Positions 53,494 to 63,677 are shown, counted from the stretch's first letter. The stretch: DNA of 64,000 nucleotides from an uncultured Schlesneria sp. (GCA_903834925.1 CAILLA010000276.1:51001-115000), one strand, 5' to 3'. Numbers and translations are program-made. The notes: generated by a model not told the origin, from the letters alone.

Positions 53494-55383
53494 ATGCTCG
53501 CCGAGACGAATGGGACGATGATTGAAAGCGATGAGGCCACGACCGAGTCGGTTGGGACCATGACCACTGAAGAATCGACCGACGTGGAAACTCATGTTGA
53601 GGATAAGCCTCGGCGGAATCGCAGTACGTCACACCTGAAACTCGTCCCCGAGACACTTGAGTTACGCGAGCACATTCGATTGGCGGCCGAGACCTACACC
53701 AAACAACTCGATAAAAGTCGCCCGTTCAATAAATCCGCCCTGGAAGCACATTCTCGAAAACTGCTCGAACAGATCGGCCAACCCGAGGGATTTCTTGGGT
53801 TTGCGATGGTCTTGATTGGTAACGCATTCTGGAAGCAGCAATTTCTTGCGATTCCGTTCGAACGACGACTTTTGCTGTTGCCACATTGCTTGAAACATGC
53901 AGAAGGTTGTCCTGCAGATTACGACGAGTTTGGCTTGGATTGCGAGAAATGTGGCGCGTGTTCGATTGCGGACTATAAGGTTCGAGCCGAACAACTTGGC
54001 TACAAAGTGCTCGTCGCAGAGGGTTCGCCGATTGTCCTTAAAATCATCGTTTCAGGACACGTCGATGGAATCCTTGGCGTTGCCTGTTTGAACGTACTCG
54101 AAAAGGCGATCGACAAGGTCTTGCTTGCCGGTGTTCCATCATACGCCGTGCCACTCCATTCAGGTGACTGCAAGAACACGAAACTCGATGAATCCTGGGT
54201 TTGGCATTGCCTGGACAAGTACGAACCGCTGGAAGAGTCGCGAACCTCTGGTTATGTCCCCATGATGCGAGCCTCGAACCAGATGTTCGAGGACCAGTTC
54301 GACGAGGTCTTGCCTCAAGTTCGGCAAGGGACCAGCACGGGAGATACGTTGCTTGGAGAAACAGAGTCGATTGCTCGGCGTTGGCTCGTTCAAGGGGGCA
54401 AGCGTCTTAGGCCATTCATTACGCTGGCTGCATATGATGCACTTACGGGTGGTGCCGGGTTACAGGCTTCGCCTGGTGATGATTTGCCCAAGTTTTCAGT
54501 TGAAGTCCGACGCACCGCGATGGCGATTGAAGCCTTTCACAAAGCGTCATTAGTTCATGATGATATCCAGGACAATGACCCGTACCGGTACGGTCAAGAA
54601 ACTCTTCATCGTCAATACGGAGTAGGAACCGCAATCAATGTCGGCGACTATCTGATCGGTTTAGGGTACAGGTTAGTCAGCCAAAGCCGCCGACAAATTG
54701 GAGCCGAAGTTGCAAGCGACATTCTTGATCGACTGGCCAATGCACACCTCAAGCTCTGCGAGGGTCAAGGTGCCGAATTGCGTTGGACCGGCGAAGAAAT
54801 CCTCAAGCTGACCGCACTCGATGCGATGAAACTTTACGCCTTGAAAACGTCGCCTGCGTTTGATGCGGCACTTTATGCCGGCCTCCGATTGGCCGGTCCC
54901 ACGGAATCATACGATGCGATGGTTCAGGCGTTTTGCCGGCACATCGGGGTTGGCTTCCAGATCCTAAACGATCTGCAAGACTGGGAAGAACAGGCACCGA
55001 ACAAGATCGTCGCGGGACGAGATGCCGAATTAGCAAAGCCAACCCTCCTGCTGGCACTCGCCCTCGAAGCGGCTACCGGAACCGTTCGAGAAGAACTTGA
55101 GAAAGCGATTCTCGAACCATCTTCTGCCATCGTACGTGCAGAACGTATGAAATACTTTTATCAGAAACTCGGCATTTTTGAGCGAGCACAAGCGCTCGTT
55201 GAAAAATGTCGCAGCCGGGCCGAAGCGCTGGCCGACGAAGTCCAGCCAGACCCACTGCGTCAGTTGCTCTATTTCCTGATCGACACCGTCCTGTCAGATT
55301 CGACGGTCCCAGTGCCACAAGTCAAACTAGTTCCTCTTACGGGGTTGCTACCGATCGTTGGCAAAACCGTCGGTGCGACGTGA
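53494..55383 (+). CDS. DUF116-polyprenyl synthetase fusion, 629 aa
   Basis: Two domains in one chain. Residues about 75-240 match the uncharacterised DUF116 family, with cysteine motif [20 protein letters not shown], then [20 protein letters not shown] and [11 protein letters not shown], which suggests a metal or Fe-S site. Residues about 260-610 form an IspA/GGPP-type polyprenyl synthetase: GGKRLRPF, first aspartate motif [10 protein letters not shown] (about 354-360), [16 protein letters not shown], and second motif NDLQDWEE, whose first Asp is Asn. The start at 53494 has AAGG seven bases upstream; the frame reaches back into the cyclase gene. The fusion ties a DUF116 reaction directly to prenyl chain formation. 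The gap to the next gene is 7 bp. Confidence 0.9.
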   Translation: MLAETNGTMIESDEATTESVGTMTTEESTDVETHVEDKPRRNRSTSHLKLVPETLELREHIRLAAETYTKQLDKSRPFNKSALEAHSRKLLEQIGQPEGFLGFAMVLIGNAFWKQQFLAIPFERRLLLLPHCLKHAEGCPADYDEFGLDCEKCGACSIADYKVRAEQLGYKVLVAEGSPIVLKIIVSGHVDGILGVACLNVLEKAIDKVLLAGVPSYAVPLHSGDCKNTKLDESWVWHCLDKYEPLEESRTSGYVPMMRASNQMFEDQFDEVLPQVRQGTSTGDTLLGETESIARRWLVQGGKRLRPFITLAAYDALTGGAGLQASPGDDLPKFSVEVRRTAMAIEAFHKASLVHDDIQDNDPYRYGQETLHRQYGVGTAINVGDYLIGLGYRLVSQSRRQIGAEVASDILDRLANAHLKLCEGQGAELRWTGEEILKLTALDAMKLYALKTSPAFDAALYAGLRLAGPTESYDAMVQAFCRHIGVGFQILNDLQDWEEQAPNKIVAGRDAELAKPTLLLALALEAATGTVREELEKAILEPSSAIVRAERMKYFYQKLGIFERAQALVEKCRSRAEALADEVQPDPLRQLLYFLIDTVLSDSTVPVPQVKLVPLTGLLPIVGKTVGAT

Positions 55384-55390
55384 GCGACGC

Positions 55391-56392
55391 ATGGCGCATC
55401 CGTATTTGTTTCGACTCGATGATCGTCTCTCGCGAGGACTGTCCCAATGGGACCAAGCCCGACGTGAGCGTCACCGTCAGTTTATTCTCACTCAGCAGAA
55501 TGAAGATGGTGGCTTTGGCGGACGGGGGCTTCCTGTTGAATATGCAAATGAGGAACCCGAGGGACGCGAGTCAGACCTCTATTACACCGCATTCGCGATT
55601 CGTGCGTTGTCGGCTCTAAAATCGTTTACCGCTGACGACGCACGGCGAGTCTCCCGGTTTCTTGATTTAGCCCGTCATCATCAGGCAACCGTGATCGATG
55701 TCGTCAGTTGGCTCTACTCAGCCCTGATGGTCCAGGGGGCTTCCGGGATTAACCTCATGGCTCAGGCGGATTCGAATTGGCCTGAGCAGTTGGCCATGCG
55801 ACTTGAAGGCTTCCGTTCGTCAGATGGAGGATACGCTAAGACTCACGAAGGGGCGCTTGGCAGTACCTATCATTCATTCCTGGTGGCCCTCTGTTATGAA
55901 CTGATCGGTCAGACCTTGCGGGCACCACAGGATCTGGTCAGTTTCATCAAAGCCCGACAACGTGATGATGGTGGCTTCGTCGAAATTGCCCCGATGAAAC
56001 GAAGCGGTACGAATCCAACGGCGGCGGCTGTGGGAATTTTGACGCTTCACTCGTCGATTGGCCCGAATATGCGAGCAGATGTCCTCGCTTACCTCGCAGA
56101 GGTCACTAGCGACGAAGGCGGTTTTCAGGCCAACTCTCGGATTCCTTTTGCCGATTCTCTTTCCACGTTTACGGGATACCTGACCTGCCTTGACCTTCAA
56201 GCCCCAGACGTAATTGACCCTCGTCGACTGGAACGGTTTATCCTCGCACTTGAACATCCCGAAGGTGGGTTCCGAGCGGCCGCCTGGGATCAGTCCACCG
56301 ACGTTGAATATACCTTCTATGCTCTTGGCACACTCGGACTGTTGTGGAGCGACAAGCCAGAACCACCGAAGCCTTCTTCAGTTTCGTCATGA
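55391..56392 (+). CDS. QW-repeat prenyltransferase-beta/terpene-cyclase-like protein, 333 aa
   Basis: Single alpha-barrel protein of the prenyltransferase/squalene-oxidase repeat family. Repeats: QNEDGGFGGRG (about 29), FRSSDGGYAKTHEGALGSTY, RQRDDGGFVEIAPM, SDEGGFQANSRIPFADSLST and HPEGGFRAAAWDQSTDVEYT. The last two look like the Zn-site region (ADSLSTF, DVEYTFYAL) of geranylgeranyl-transferase beta subunits. The ATG at 55391 lies 7 bp after the DUF116 fusion stop. Half the size of the upstream cyclase, it may act with the synthetase on a protein or lipid prenyl acceptor, or be a second cyclase. It ends the plus-strand run, convergent with thrC. Confidence 0.88.
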   Translation: MAHPYLFRLDDRLSRGLSQWDQARRERHRQFILTQQNEDGGFGGRGLPVEYANEEPEGRESDLYYTAFAIRALSALKSFTADDARRVSRFLDLARHHQATVIDVVSWLYSALMVQGASGINLMAQADSNWPEQLAMRLEGFRSSDGGYAKTHEGALGSTYHSFLVALCYELIGQTLRAPQDLVSFIKARQRDDGGFVEIAPMKRSGTNPTAAAVGILTLHSSIGPNMRADVLAYLAEVTSDEGGFQANSRIPFADSLSTFTGYLTCLDLQAPDVIDPRRLERFILALEHPEGGFRAAAWDQSTDVEYTFYALGTLGLLWSDKPEPPKPSSVSS

Positions 56393-56414
56393 AGCAGGTA
56401 GGTCCTGCCACCGT

Positions 56415-57812
56415 CTATCGCTCCAACACTTCGATAATCTTCTGAAGATTATTCTCGACCACAATGGGACTGTTGGCATACTCGGCCGTCTTTACTCCTC
56501 GCATCCCAAGCTTCTCTTCAAATAAGTCTGTATTACCCGAATGATAAGCAACTGTTGCATCAGGGTCCTTCAACTGATGGCCGGTCAGAATACAAACGAC
56601 CCTGTCGCTTGGGGCGATCACCCCTTCCGCTCGCAGGCGTTTCGCACCAGCAACGCTCGCCGCGCTGGCTGGCTCGCAGCCGAAACCACCTGCACCAACT
56701 TGAGCCTTCGCGTCGAGAATTTCTTGATCCGTAACCTGTCTTACGACCCCATCGCAAGCATCCAACGCTCGCAAACACTTCTTCAGATTCACGGGACGAT
56801 TGATCTCAATCGCACTCGCCAGGGTTGATGCCTTTCGATTTTCGCGATCCATGTCGGAAAAGAACGTCTCCACGGTGGAGTGGTCAGACATTCCGCCGTC
56901 CCAGCGAACGCCCCGTTCTTCGTAAAGCTGATAAAGTGTATTCGCTCCGGCAGCATTAATGACCGCCAGACGTGGAATGCGATCAATCAGCCCTAGCGCC
57001 TTCAGTTCGGTAAACGCTTTCCCGAATGCGGACGAATTGCCAAGATTGCCGCCAGGAACAACAATCCAGTCTGGAACTTGCCAGTTCAGGCTTTCCAAAA
57101 CTCGGTACATGATGGTCTTTTGACCTTCGAGCCGAAATGGATTCACGCTGTTGCAAAGGTAAATCCCTCGTTCACCGGCGACTTCACGAACCCGTTCAAG
57201 AGCATCATCGAAGTCACCCAGCACCTGCAGTGTTTTCGCGTTGTAATCAAGGGCTTGCGAAAGCTTGCCATAAGCAATCTTGCCGCTTCCGACAAAGACG
57301 ACCACACGAAACAATTGAGCCGTACTGGCATAGATTGCCAGCGAAGCGCTCGTGTTTCCGGTCGAGGCACACGCGGCAACTTTCGCACCAACCATGCGAG
57401 CATGGGTCGATGCGGCGGTCATTCCGTTGTCTTTAAAACTGCCCGAGGGATTCAATCCCTCATATTGCAGAAATAGCCCCCCGGCGTTCATTCCCACATA
57501 TTTGCCCACCGCAGGGCTTTGCTGCAAAATCGTTTGCCCTTCACCGATCGTGACAATGTCTTTGTCAGCGGCAAAGGGAAGCAGACTTCGAAACCGCCAG
57601 ACACCACTGAAGTCCAGTGGATCACGACGATTGGACCATCGAGACTCGAATTCTCGCATCGATTTTGGAACCGGCAACTTGTCCCACTCGTATTCGATGT
57701 CAAGCAGGCTACCGCAGTCAGGACAGGATGTCAGAACATCCATCACGTCGAAAGTCGCGCGGCAAAGGGGAGCGATACAACGCTGGAACGCAAGCGGTTC
57801 AGGACTATTCAC
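56415..57812 (-). CDS. thrC: Threonine synthase, 465 aa
   Basis: PLP enzyme converting O-phosphohomoserine to threonine. The N-terminal zinc-ribbon-like pairs are Cys12/Cys17 and Cys30/Cys33; the Schiff-base lysine is Lys127 in [50 protein letters not shown] and the phosphate-loop glycines follow. Length fits the class with an N-terminal extension. A 40-bp gap separates it from the citrate-synthase gene upstream on the same strand. No hom or thrB gene is nearby. Confidence 0.95.
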   Translation of the reverse strand: MNSPEPLAFQRCIAPLCRATFDVMDVLTSCPDCGSLLDIEYEWDKLPVPKSMREFESRWSNRRDPLDFSGVWRFRSLLPFAADKDIVTIGEGQTILQQSPAVGKYVGMNAGGLFLQYEGLNPSGSFKDNGMTAASTHARMVGAKVAACASTGNTSASLAIYASTAQLFRVVVFVGSGKIAYGKLSQALDYNAKTLQVLGDFDDALERVREVAGERGIYLCNSVNPFRLEGQKTIMYRVLESLNWQVPDWIVVPGGNLGNSSAFGKAFTELKALGLIDRIPRLAVINAAGANTLYQLYEERGVRWDGGMSDHSTVETFFSDMDRENRKASTLASAIEINRPVNLKKCLRALDACDGVVRQVTDQEILDAKAQVGAGGFGCEPASAASVAGAKRLRAEGVIAPSDRVVCILTGHQLKDPDATVAYHSGNTDLFEEKLGMRGVKTAEYANSPIVVENNLQKIIEVLER

Positions 57813-57852
57813 GTCTCATTTCTTTCTGAATCTTTAAACGATTTGTCTTCGG

Positions 57853-58977
57853 TCAGCCTCGTTCCGAGAGCGGTACAAAAGCCCGCTCGGCATGACCGAC
57901 ATAGCTGGCTCGAGGGCGGATTGGCTGGGGAGTCTGCTGCTGTTCGATAAAATGAGCAGCCCAACCCACCGTGCGACCGACCACAAATAATGGAACAAAC
58001 AGATCGGCGTCCATCCCAAGATAATGCAGTATTCGAGCAGCAGGCCAGTCAAAACTGGGCAGGATCTGTTGTTCGTCCCAGACGGCTGCTTCAATTGCCG
58101 ATGCAACCTCTTCCATCGGCAATTTCCCTACCTCGACAGCAATCTTCCGGCAAAGTGGTCTTAATATTTCCGACCGTGGATCGCTCGTTCGGTAAACCCG
58201 GTGCCAAAAACCTGGCATTCGCTCGTACTGCTTCAAGACCGCACGAACGATTTGCGGGGCCGCTTCCGGCGCTTCCACCGCCTCCAGAATATCAATGGCC
58301 TGCCGACCCGGTCCACCATGCCAGACCCCCTTGACCGCACAAATTCCGGCAATCACGGCCGACAGAAAGTCAGACCGCGTCGAAGCAACCACGCGAGCCA
58401 CATACGTCGATGGCGTCAATTCATGCTCGGCACTCAGGATGAGAAACGTTTCCAATGCCTGTTCGGCGAGCGGTGTTGGTTCCATGTTTGTGAGGCCCCA
58501 AATCAGGTTCCCCGCGTAACTTAAATCCTCGCGGTGTTCCACCGGTTCCCAGCCCCGTGCAAGACGATGTCGCGCGGCAATCAGAAGCGGTAACTGGGCC
58601 AACAAATGCTGAAGCGTTTCCCAGACATCGTTGGCTGATAATTCCTCTTCGTAAGCATCGGACAGGCCCAATAAGCTGATTCCCGTTCGCAAGACATCAA
58701 TCGCCGGAACATTCAGCGGAAGCCGCTCGATCCACGATTCGATGTCGCTTTCGACAACGGCAGACATGCTGAGAACAGCCTGCATATCCGCAAGTTGCTC
58801 CTGCGAAGGAAGATCGCCCTTAACAATCAAAAACGCTGTTTCCAGAAAGCTCGATTGTTCGACTAATTCAAAAATCGAATAACCTCGATAGAAAAGGCCC
58901 TCGTCAATCGATGAGATACCAGTCTCGCCGTCAACAAGCTTTTCCACGAGATGCCTCGAAAGTTCTTCAGGAATCAT
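57853..58977 (-). CDS. gltA: Citrate/2-methylcitrate synthase family protein, 374 aa
   Basis: Condenses oxaloacetate with acetyl-CoA (or propionyl-CoA). The three catalytic residues are present: His220 (GVWHGGPGRQA), His259 (GFWHRVYRTSDPR) and Asp310 (PSFDWPAARILHYLG), and EHELTPSTYVARVVAST is a family signature. Their contexts are atypical: the usual GPLHGGAN and GFGHRVY are GVWHGGPG and GFWHRVY, so the active-site entrance may differ. Length matches type I (Gram-positive-like) citrate synthase. Whether it uses acetyl- or propionyl-CoA cannot be decided. It lies 13 bp downstream of the sialate esterase gene and 40 bp upstream of thrC. Confidence 0.85.
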   Translation of the reverse strand: MIPEELSRHLVEKLVDGETGISSIDEGLFYRGYSIFELVEQSSFLETAFLIVKGDLPSQEQLADMQAVLSMSAVVESDIESWIERLPLNVPAIDVLRTGISLLGLSDAYEEELSANDVWETLQHLLAQLPLLIAARHRLARGWEPVEHREDLSYAGNLIWGLTNMEPTPLAEQALETFLILSAEHELTPSTYVARVVASTRSDFLSAVIAGICAVKGVWHGGPGRQAIDILEAVEAPEAAPQIVRAVLKQYERMPGFWHRVYRTSDPRSEILRPLCRKIAVEVGKLPMEEVASAIEAAVWDEQQILPSFDWPAARILHYLGMDADLFVPLFVVGRTVGWAAHFIEQQQTPQPIRPRASYVGHAERAFVPLSERG

Positions 58978-58990
58978 TCACAATCCATTT

Positions 58991-60472
58991 CTATCGATTC
59001 TCGGTCGTGATACCAGTCCAATGATCCGTTCGGAAAGGCGATGCAGGCAATCCTGCCCGGTTGAAAAGATTCCCTTCGGGATTATCGCCCCAAGAATAGC
59101 GAACCGCTACCGGTACGGTGACTTCTGCAGAAGAAACAATAATTTTATTGCCGTCAATTCGACCAGTCGCCCAGACAAACTTTTTATCCGCCGCTGCGAC
59201 AGCAAACCCCTTGAGTTCCCCGCCATGGGAAACCATCCCTTCGCCAATCGACTGAAACTCCAATTCAATCTGCGATCCCTTCACTTTCATCGATTTGAAC
59301 TCAGGACCACTCGCGACGACATCTTGACCGTAAGCAACCTTCAATGCAGACAGCGCTAACCGGTGCCCCACGTCTTGTTTGTTTTTGGGGTGGATATCAC
59401 GCGGTTCGCCAAGATCAATCGCGACAACCATACCCGTTTTGGATAACGAGAGTGCCGTTGATTGAGCTTCCCTCATTTCGGCCCAGGCACTCTCTTCTGG
59501 TTCCACCGGATGGTCGGGCTTGGATTTATCAGAAACATAATTGGCTAACTGAACGTATAAAAACGGAAAATCGCCCTGCCCCCAGCCTTGCCGCCAGTCG
59601 TTGATCAATACCGGAAACAGCTTGCGATACTGGTACGCTCGCATCACATTCGATTCTCCTTGATACCAGATCGCTCCCTTAATCGAAAACGTTTTTAGCG
59701 GCGCAATCATTCCATTGAACAAGACCGACGCTCGGTTCGGATTGTTGGCCTGATTCGGATCACTACTCGCTCGCTCAGATCGTTCCAAAATCTTGGAAAA
59801 GTCCTCGTCCTGCTTTAATGCCGAATGACTCGTCCAGGCCTCGCAGATCGCTCCGCCATGTGCCGCCTGCACAAGCCCGATAGGACGCTTCAATCGTTGA
59901 TGCAGTTCGCGACCGAAGAAATAAGCGACGGCACTCATCCCTCCAATCGTTTCCGGTGAACATTCCACCCATTGTCCGTCATTATCATCTTGTGGAACAC
60001 GTGCGGTACTTCGTTCGACTTTGAAAAATCGAATCATTGGGTACTTCGCTTCGGCGACTTCCTCCTGATGATTAAGCGATGCACTGACTGGCCATTCCAT
60101 GTTCGATTGACCAGAACAAAGCCAGACATCACCGACAAGTACATCTGTCAATGTCTGAGTGTTCTTGCCCGTAATTGTGACTTCGACCGATCCAGGTTTG
60201 TTTCGAGCGGGTAATTTCACAAGCCATCGCCCGTCAGCGGCGGCCTGAGTCGTGGCAGTCTCGGGTTTTGGATTCTCGCCCGCATCTTTATCTTTCGAAA
60301 TGATCGTAACCGTGATTTCTTCGCCGGATTCAGCCCAACCCCAAAACGGAATCTCACGCCCCATCTGCAAGACCATGTGGTCGTCGATCAGAGACGGCAA
60401 CGTGACGTCACCTCGAGCCGAAGATGTCGCGGCAATCAGCGCAAGAACGGCGATGAAAGTCCGACACGACAT
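58991..60472 (-). CDS. Secreted sialate O-acetylesterase (second copy), 493 aa
   Basis: Paralogue of the enzyme at 32061. A signal peptide (MSCRTFIAVLALIAATSSAR) precedes LPSLIDDHMVLQMGREIPFW, nucleophile block CSGQSNMEWPVSAS, GLVQAAHGGAICEAWTS, GAIWYQGESNVMRAYQY and the Asp/His block DIHPKNKQDVGHRLALSAL. The ending AGLPASPFRTDHW equals that of the first copy. GGAAG lies eight bases before the ATG at 60472, and the frame extends seven codons further up. The two copies have different neighbours and are well diverged, so the duplication is old. The citrate-synthase gene follows after 13 bp. Confidence 0.93.
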   Translation of the reverse strand: MSCRTFIAVLALIAATSSARGDVTLPSLIDDHMVLQMGREIPFWGWAESGEEITVTIISKDKDAGENPKPETATTQAAADGRWLVKLPARNKPGSVEVTITGKNTQTLTDVLVGDVWLCSGQSNMEWPVSASLNHQEEVAEAKYPMIRFFKVERSTARVPQDDNDGQWVECSPETIGGMSAVAYFFGRELHQRLKRPIGLVQAAHGGAICEAWTSHSALKQDEDFSKILERSERASSDPNQANNPNRASVLFNGMIAPLKTFSIKGAIWYQGESNVMRAYQYRKLFPVLINDWRQGWGQGDFPFLYVQLANYVSDKSKPDHPVEPEESAWAEMREAQSTALSLSKTGMVVAIDLGEPRDIHPKNKQDVGHRLALSALKVAYGQDVVASGPEFKSMKVKGSQIELEFQSIGEGMVSHGGELKGFAVAAADKKFVWATGRIDGNKIIVSSAEVTVPVAVRYSWGDNPEGNLFNRAGLPASPFRTDHWTGITTENR

Positions 60473-60686
60473 ACAAGAGCTTCCGATAGTCACTGCGAAG
60501 AATAAATCAAGACAATCAAATCGGACGGGACATCGAAACGTTCACGTCGAATCGAGACAGACACACCGCCATCCCGTATAGTGTACCGAGTCGTCGACAT
60601 TTCTTGCCATCGTAGACAGCGAGAGTGGCGAATCGGCGATTCCCCTTACAGACTTCCGAAAACCAACCAACCATAAAGTCCCATTG

Positions 60687-61361
60687 ATGTCATCGCCATT
60701 CCTGATCATTGATGGCTACAACCTGATGCATGAAGCGGGACTCGCTCGCGCAACATATGCCCCCGGTGATCTCGCACGTTTGCGTCTCGAATTACTGGCC
60801 AAACTCGCTCGAAGGCTGACGATCGAAGAGCGAAAACGATGTACCGTCGTCTTCGATGCGATTGATGCCCCGGCAAACTTGCCCGGTCGTTTTATCCATG
60901 AAGGAATCCATGTTCTGTTCGCCGAACCGGGACACGAAGCGGACGAAGTGATCGAAAAACTGATCAGCCAGAATTCTGCGCCACGTCGATTAACGGTTGT
61001 TTCAAGTGACCATCGGATTCAAAACGCGATCCGTCGACGAAAAGGGATCGGACTCGATAGTGATCTCTTCTTGAAACAAATCGAATCTCCTCATCGCCAA
61101 ATCGGTCCGTCCCGGAATTCCGCGTCACCCACCTCAGACCCAAACCGCGATTTGAAGTTCTGGATGGAGGAATTCGGCGGTGTCAGTTCGGAATCGATCC
61201 AGAAAGAACTTCTCGCACTTTCCGCCGATCCGAAGAACGACTGGGATGACCAGATCGAAAAGTTACAACAGCAACTGAAAAACCCCGCTAGCCTGGACGA
61301 CTGGCTCAACGAATCCACAAATTCAACACCACCCCCTCGTTCAAAGAAACCCGGCAAATGA
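60687..61361 (+). CDS. NYN-domain (YacP-like) RNA-binding nuclease, 224 aa
   Basis: PIN-like NYN domain of the YacP/Rae1 group. The opening FLIIDGYNLMHEAGLARA has the first acidic residue, FDAIDAP and AEPGHEADEVIEKLI the next, and VVSSDHRIQNAIRRR the last; these would bind metals for RNA cleavage. The C-terminal 90 residues are charged and probably disordered, ending in a Pro/Lys tail. Rae1 in Firmicutes cleaves mRNA on the ribosome, which is only a hint here. A TTG precedes the ATG at 60687 directly. It is divergent from the sialate esterase gene. Confidence 0.88.
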   Translation: MSSPFLIIDGYNLMHEAGLARATYAPGDLARLRLELLAKLARRLTIEERKRCTVVFDAIDAPANLPGRFIHEGIHVLFAEPGHEADEVIEKLISQNSAPRRLTVVSSDHRIQNAIRRRKGIGLDSDLFLKQIESPHRQIGPSRNSASPTSDPNRDLKFWMEEFGGVSSESIQKELLALSADPKNDWDDQIEKLQQQLKNPASLDDWLNESTNSTPPPRSKKPGK

Positions 61362-61683
61362 TTCGCCGTTCTAACAATGCGTTTTATGCAATCCCAACGA
61401 AACCCCACTGCCCCTGAGGCAGTGGTAAACGGGCCTTTGCCCTAGCGCCTGAAACCAGACGCATCATCGCCCGATAATCCGAAAGTAGCCTTCTCGTTCC
61501 GCCGAGAAGAAAGCGTCGAAGAGCACTGCGTGACCGAGTACGGTCATGCAGTGGCACAAGTCTTTGACGATTGTCCCTGTTTTCCCCGACAAAAAATCCT
61601 GAGCGGCGTTGCCCATCGACTGCCAATCTGCAACGTTATTCATATATTGATCGAGTCATTTCACGAAACCCAGAGTGCCAAAC
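61362..61683. other. Gap with two palindromic repeats
   Basis: A CCTTCTCGTTCCGCCGAGAA palindrome at 61488-61510 (also at 41553) and a solo family C end GCACTGCGTGACCGAGTACG...GCAGTGGCAC at 61523-61557. No supported gene. Confidence 0.6.
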
Positions 61684-63585
61684 ATGCAATTTGCCTCCCG
61701 TTTTCAAATTTGTGAAAAAGCCGCAGCCTGGTTCGTATTGGTATGCGCGTTGACCGTGCCACCATCGACCGCAATCGCACAAGGCCTGGATGTCGTGAAA
61801 TCCACGTACACCAAATACGAATATCGCATCCCAATGCGTGACGGCAAACGCCTTTTTACCGCTGTCTACGTTCCGAAGGATCAGGCCAAGACTTATCCGA
61901 TTCTGCTGAACCGGACTCCCTATAGCTGTAAGCCATACGGCGTCGATCAGTATCGCGAAAATCTTGGTCCGTCCCAGCTATTCGGCAAAGCGGGATATAT
62001 CTTCGTGTACCAGGACGTACGAGGTCGCTGGATGTCCGAAGGGGAATTCGTCGACATGAGGCCGCAATTGTCGGCCAATCGCGGCCCGCAGGAATTCGAT
62101 GAAAGCACCGATACCTGGGATACCATCGACTGGCTGGTCAAAAACGTACGCAACCATAATGGTAAAGTCGGCATGGCCGGGATTTCGTATCCAGGCTTTT
62201 ATACCAGTGCCGGAATGATCGATGCTCATCCGGCTCTCGTCGCCTGTTCACCACAGGCTCCGATCGTTGACTGGTTTGTCGGCGACGACTGGCACCATAA
62301 CGGAGCCTTACAACTTCCGCACGTCTTCAATTTCATGGCAAAAAATGGTCACGTACGACCAGAACCAACAAAAAAGATCGACCACAAATTCGATCACGAA
62401 ACACCCGATGGATACGACTTTTTCCTACGGTTGGGAGCACTGCCAAACGCCGATTCTCAGTATTACAAAGGTGACGTCCCTTTCTGGAACGAAGTGATGA
62501 AACATGGAAATTACGACGACTTCTGGAAGGCTCGTAATCTGCGTCCACATCTGAAACAAATCCGCCCCGCTGTCATGACCGTCGGTGGCTGGTTCGATGC
62601 CGAAAACCTGTTCGGAGCTTTGGAAACCTATAAACAAATTGAATCTGCCAGCCCGACGACAAACAACGTACTTGTGATGGGCCCCTGGGTCCACGGTGGC
62701 TGGTCCGGCGGCGACGGCGAAGTTCTCGGACACGTCTCCTTCAATGCCAAAACCGCTGTTTTTTATCGTGAACAGATCGAATTCCCCTTCTTCGAATTTC
62801 ATCTGAAGGGTGAAGGCAAAGCAATCCACCCCGAAGCCTGGGTCTTCGAAACGGGTACGAATGTCTGGCGACAATACGATTCCTGGCCTCCCAAGAATTT
62901 TTCGCCGAAATCGTTCTACCTTACTTCCGGTGGCCGCCTTTCTTCAGAACCGCCAAAACAGACCGACCCGGAGTCCAATTACGACGAATACCCCAGTGAT
63001 CCAGCCAAACCCGTTCCGTATCTGGACAAAGTCACGATCAACATGGCCCCGGAGTATATGACAGCCGACCAGCGTCATGCATCACGTCGACCTGATGTCC
63101 TGGTTTATCAAACTGACATCCTGGAAAATGACACCATGGTGTCAGGTCCGATCGAAGTCGAACTGCATGTTTCCACCTCGGGAACGGATTCCGATTGGGT
63201 TGTGAAGTTGATCGATGTCTATCCAAACGACTATCCCGATCCAAAAGAAAACCCGTCAGGGGTAAAAATGGGAGGCTACCAGCAACTGATCCGAGGCGAT
63301 GTCTTTCGAGGAAAATTCCGAAAGAGTTTCGAAAAGCCAGAACCCTTCGTGCCGAATCAGCCCGACAAGGTCAAATTCACAATCCCCGATATCTGCCATG
63401 TCTTCCGTCCCGGCCATCGAATGATGGTACAGGTCCAGAGCACCTGGTTTCCTCTGATCGACCGCAACCCTCAGACATTCGTCGACATCTACACCGCCAA
63501 GCCATCCGATTTCCAGAAAACGACTCAGCGAATCTTCCGCACAACGACCATGCCCTCACGGATCACTGTTCGAGTCGATCAGTGA
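61684..63585 (+). CDS. Secreted CocE/NonD-family alpha/beta hydrolase, 633 aa
   Basis: Exported serine hydrolase related to cocaine esterase and X-Pro dipeptidyl peptidases. A signal peptide runs AAAWFVLVCALTVPPSTAIA. The S15 core has PMRDGKRLFTAVYVPKDQ, GYIFVYQDVRGRWMSEGEF, nucleophile GISYPGFYTSAG (Ser about 168) and LVMGPWVHGGWSGG with the catalytic His. A C-terminal jelly-roll (from about 430: APEYMTADQRHASRRPDVLV, GPIEVELHVSTSGTDSDWVV) is typical of the family. The ATG at 61684 is preferred over GTG at 61675. Peptides or ester drugs are known substrates of relatives; the native one is unknown. Repeats flank it on both sides. Confidence 0.93.
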   Translation: MQFASRFQICEKAAAWFVLVCALTVPPSTAIAQGLDVVKSTYTKYEYRIPMRDGKRLFTAVYVPKDQAKTYPILLNRTPYSCKPYGVDQYRENLGPSQLFGKAGYIFVYQDVRGRWMSEGEFVDMRPQLSANRGPQEFDESTDTWDTIDWLVKNVRNHNGKVGMAGISYPGFYTSAGMIDAHPALVACSPQAPIVDWFVGDDWHHNGALQLPHVFNFMAKNGHVRPEPTKKIDHKFDHETPDGYDFFLRLGALPNADSQYYKGDVPFWNEVMKHGNYDDFWKARNLRPHLKQIRPAVMTVGGWFDAENLFGALETYKQIESASPTTNNVLVMGPWVHGGWSGGDGEVLGHVSFNAKTAVFYREQIEFPFFEFHLKGEGKAIHPEAWVFETGTNVWRQYDSWPPKNFSPKSFYLTSGGRLSSEPPKQTDPESNYDEYPSDPAKPVPYLDKVTINMAPEYMTADQRHASRRPDVLVYQTDILENDTMVSGPIEVELHVSTSGTDSDWVVKLIDVYPNDYPDPKENPSGVKMGGYQQLIRGDVFRGKFRKSFEKPEPFVPNQPDKVKFTIPDICHVFRPGHRMMVQVQSTWFPLIDRNPQTFVDIYTAKPSDFQKTTQRIFRTTTMPSRITVRVDQ

Positions 63586-63646
63586 TCCAATGTGACGTTG
63601 ACCGAGTGCCACTCGCGGCAACTTGAACAGCCAGTCTTGTAATCTT

Positions 63647-63677
63647 GTAGGGTGGGACAAGTCTTCGAAGTCCCACC
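63647..63677 (+). repeat. REP-like palindrome, family B
   Basis: Arms GGTGGGAC and GTCCCACC surround AAGTCTTCGAA. The best-preserved of five copies. Confidence 0.7.
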
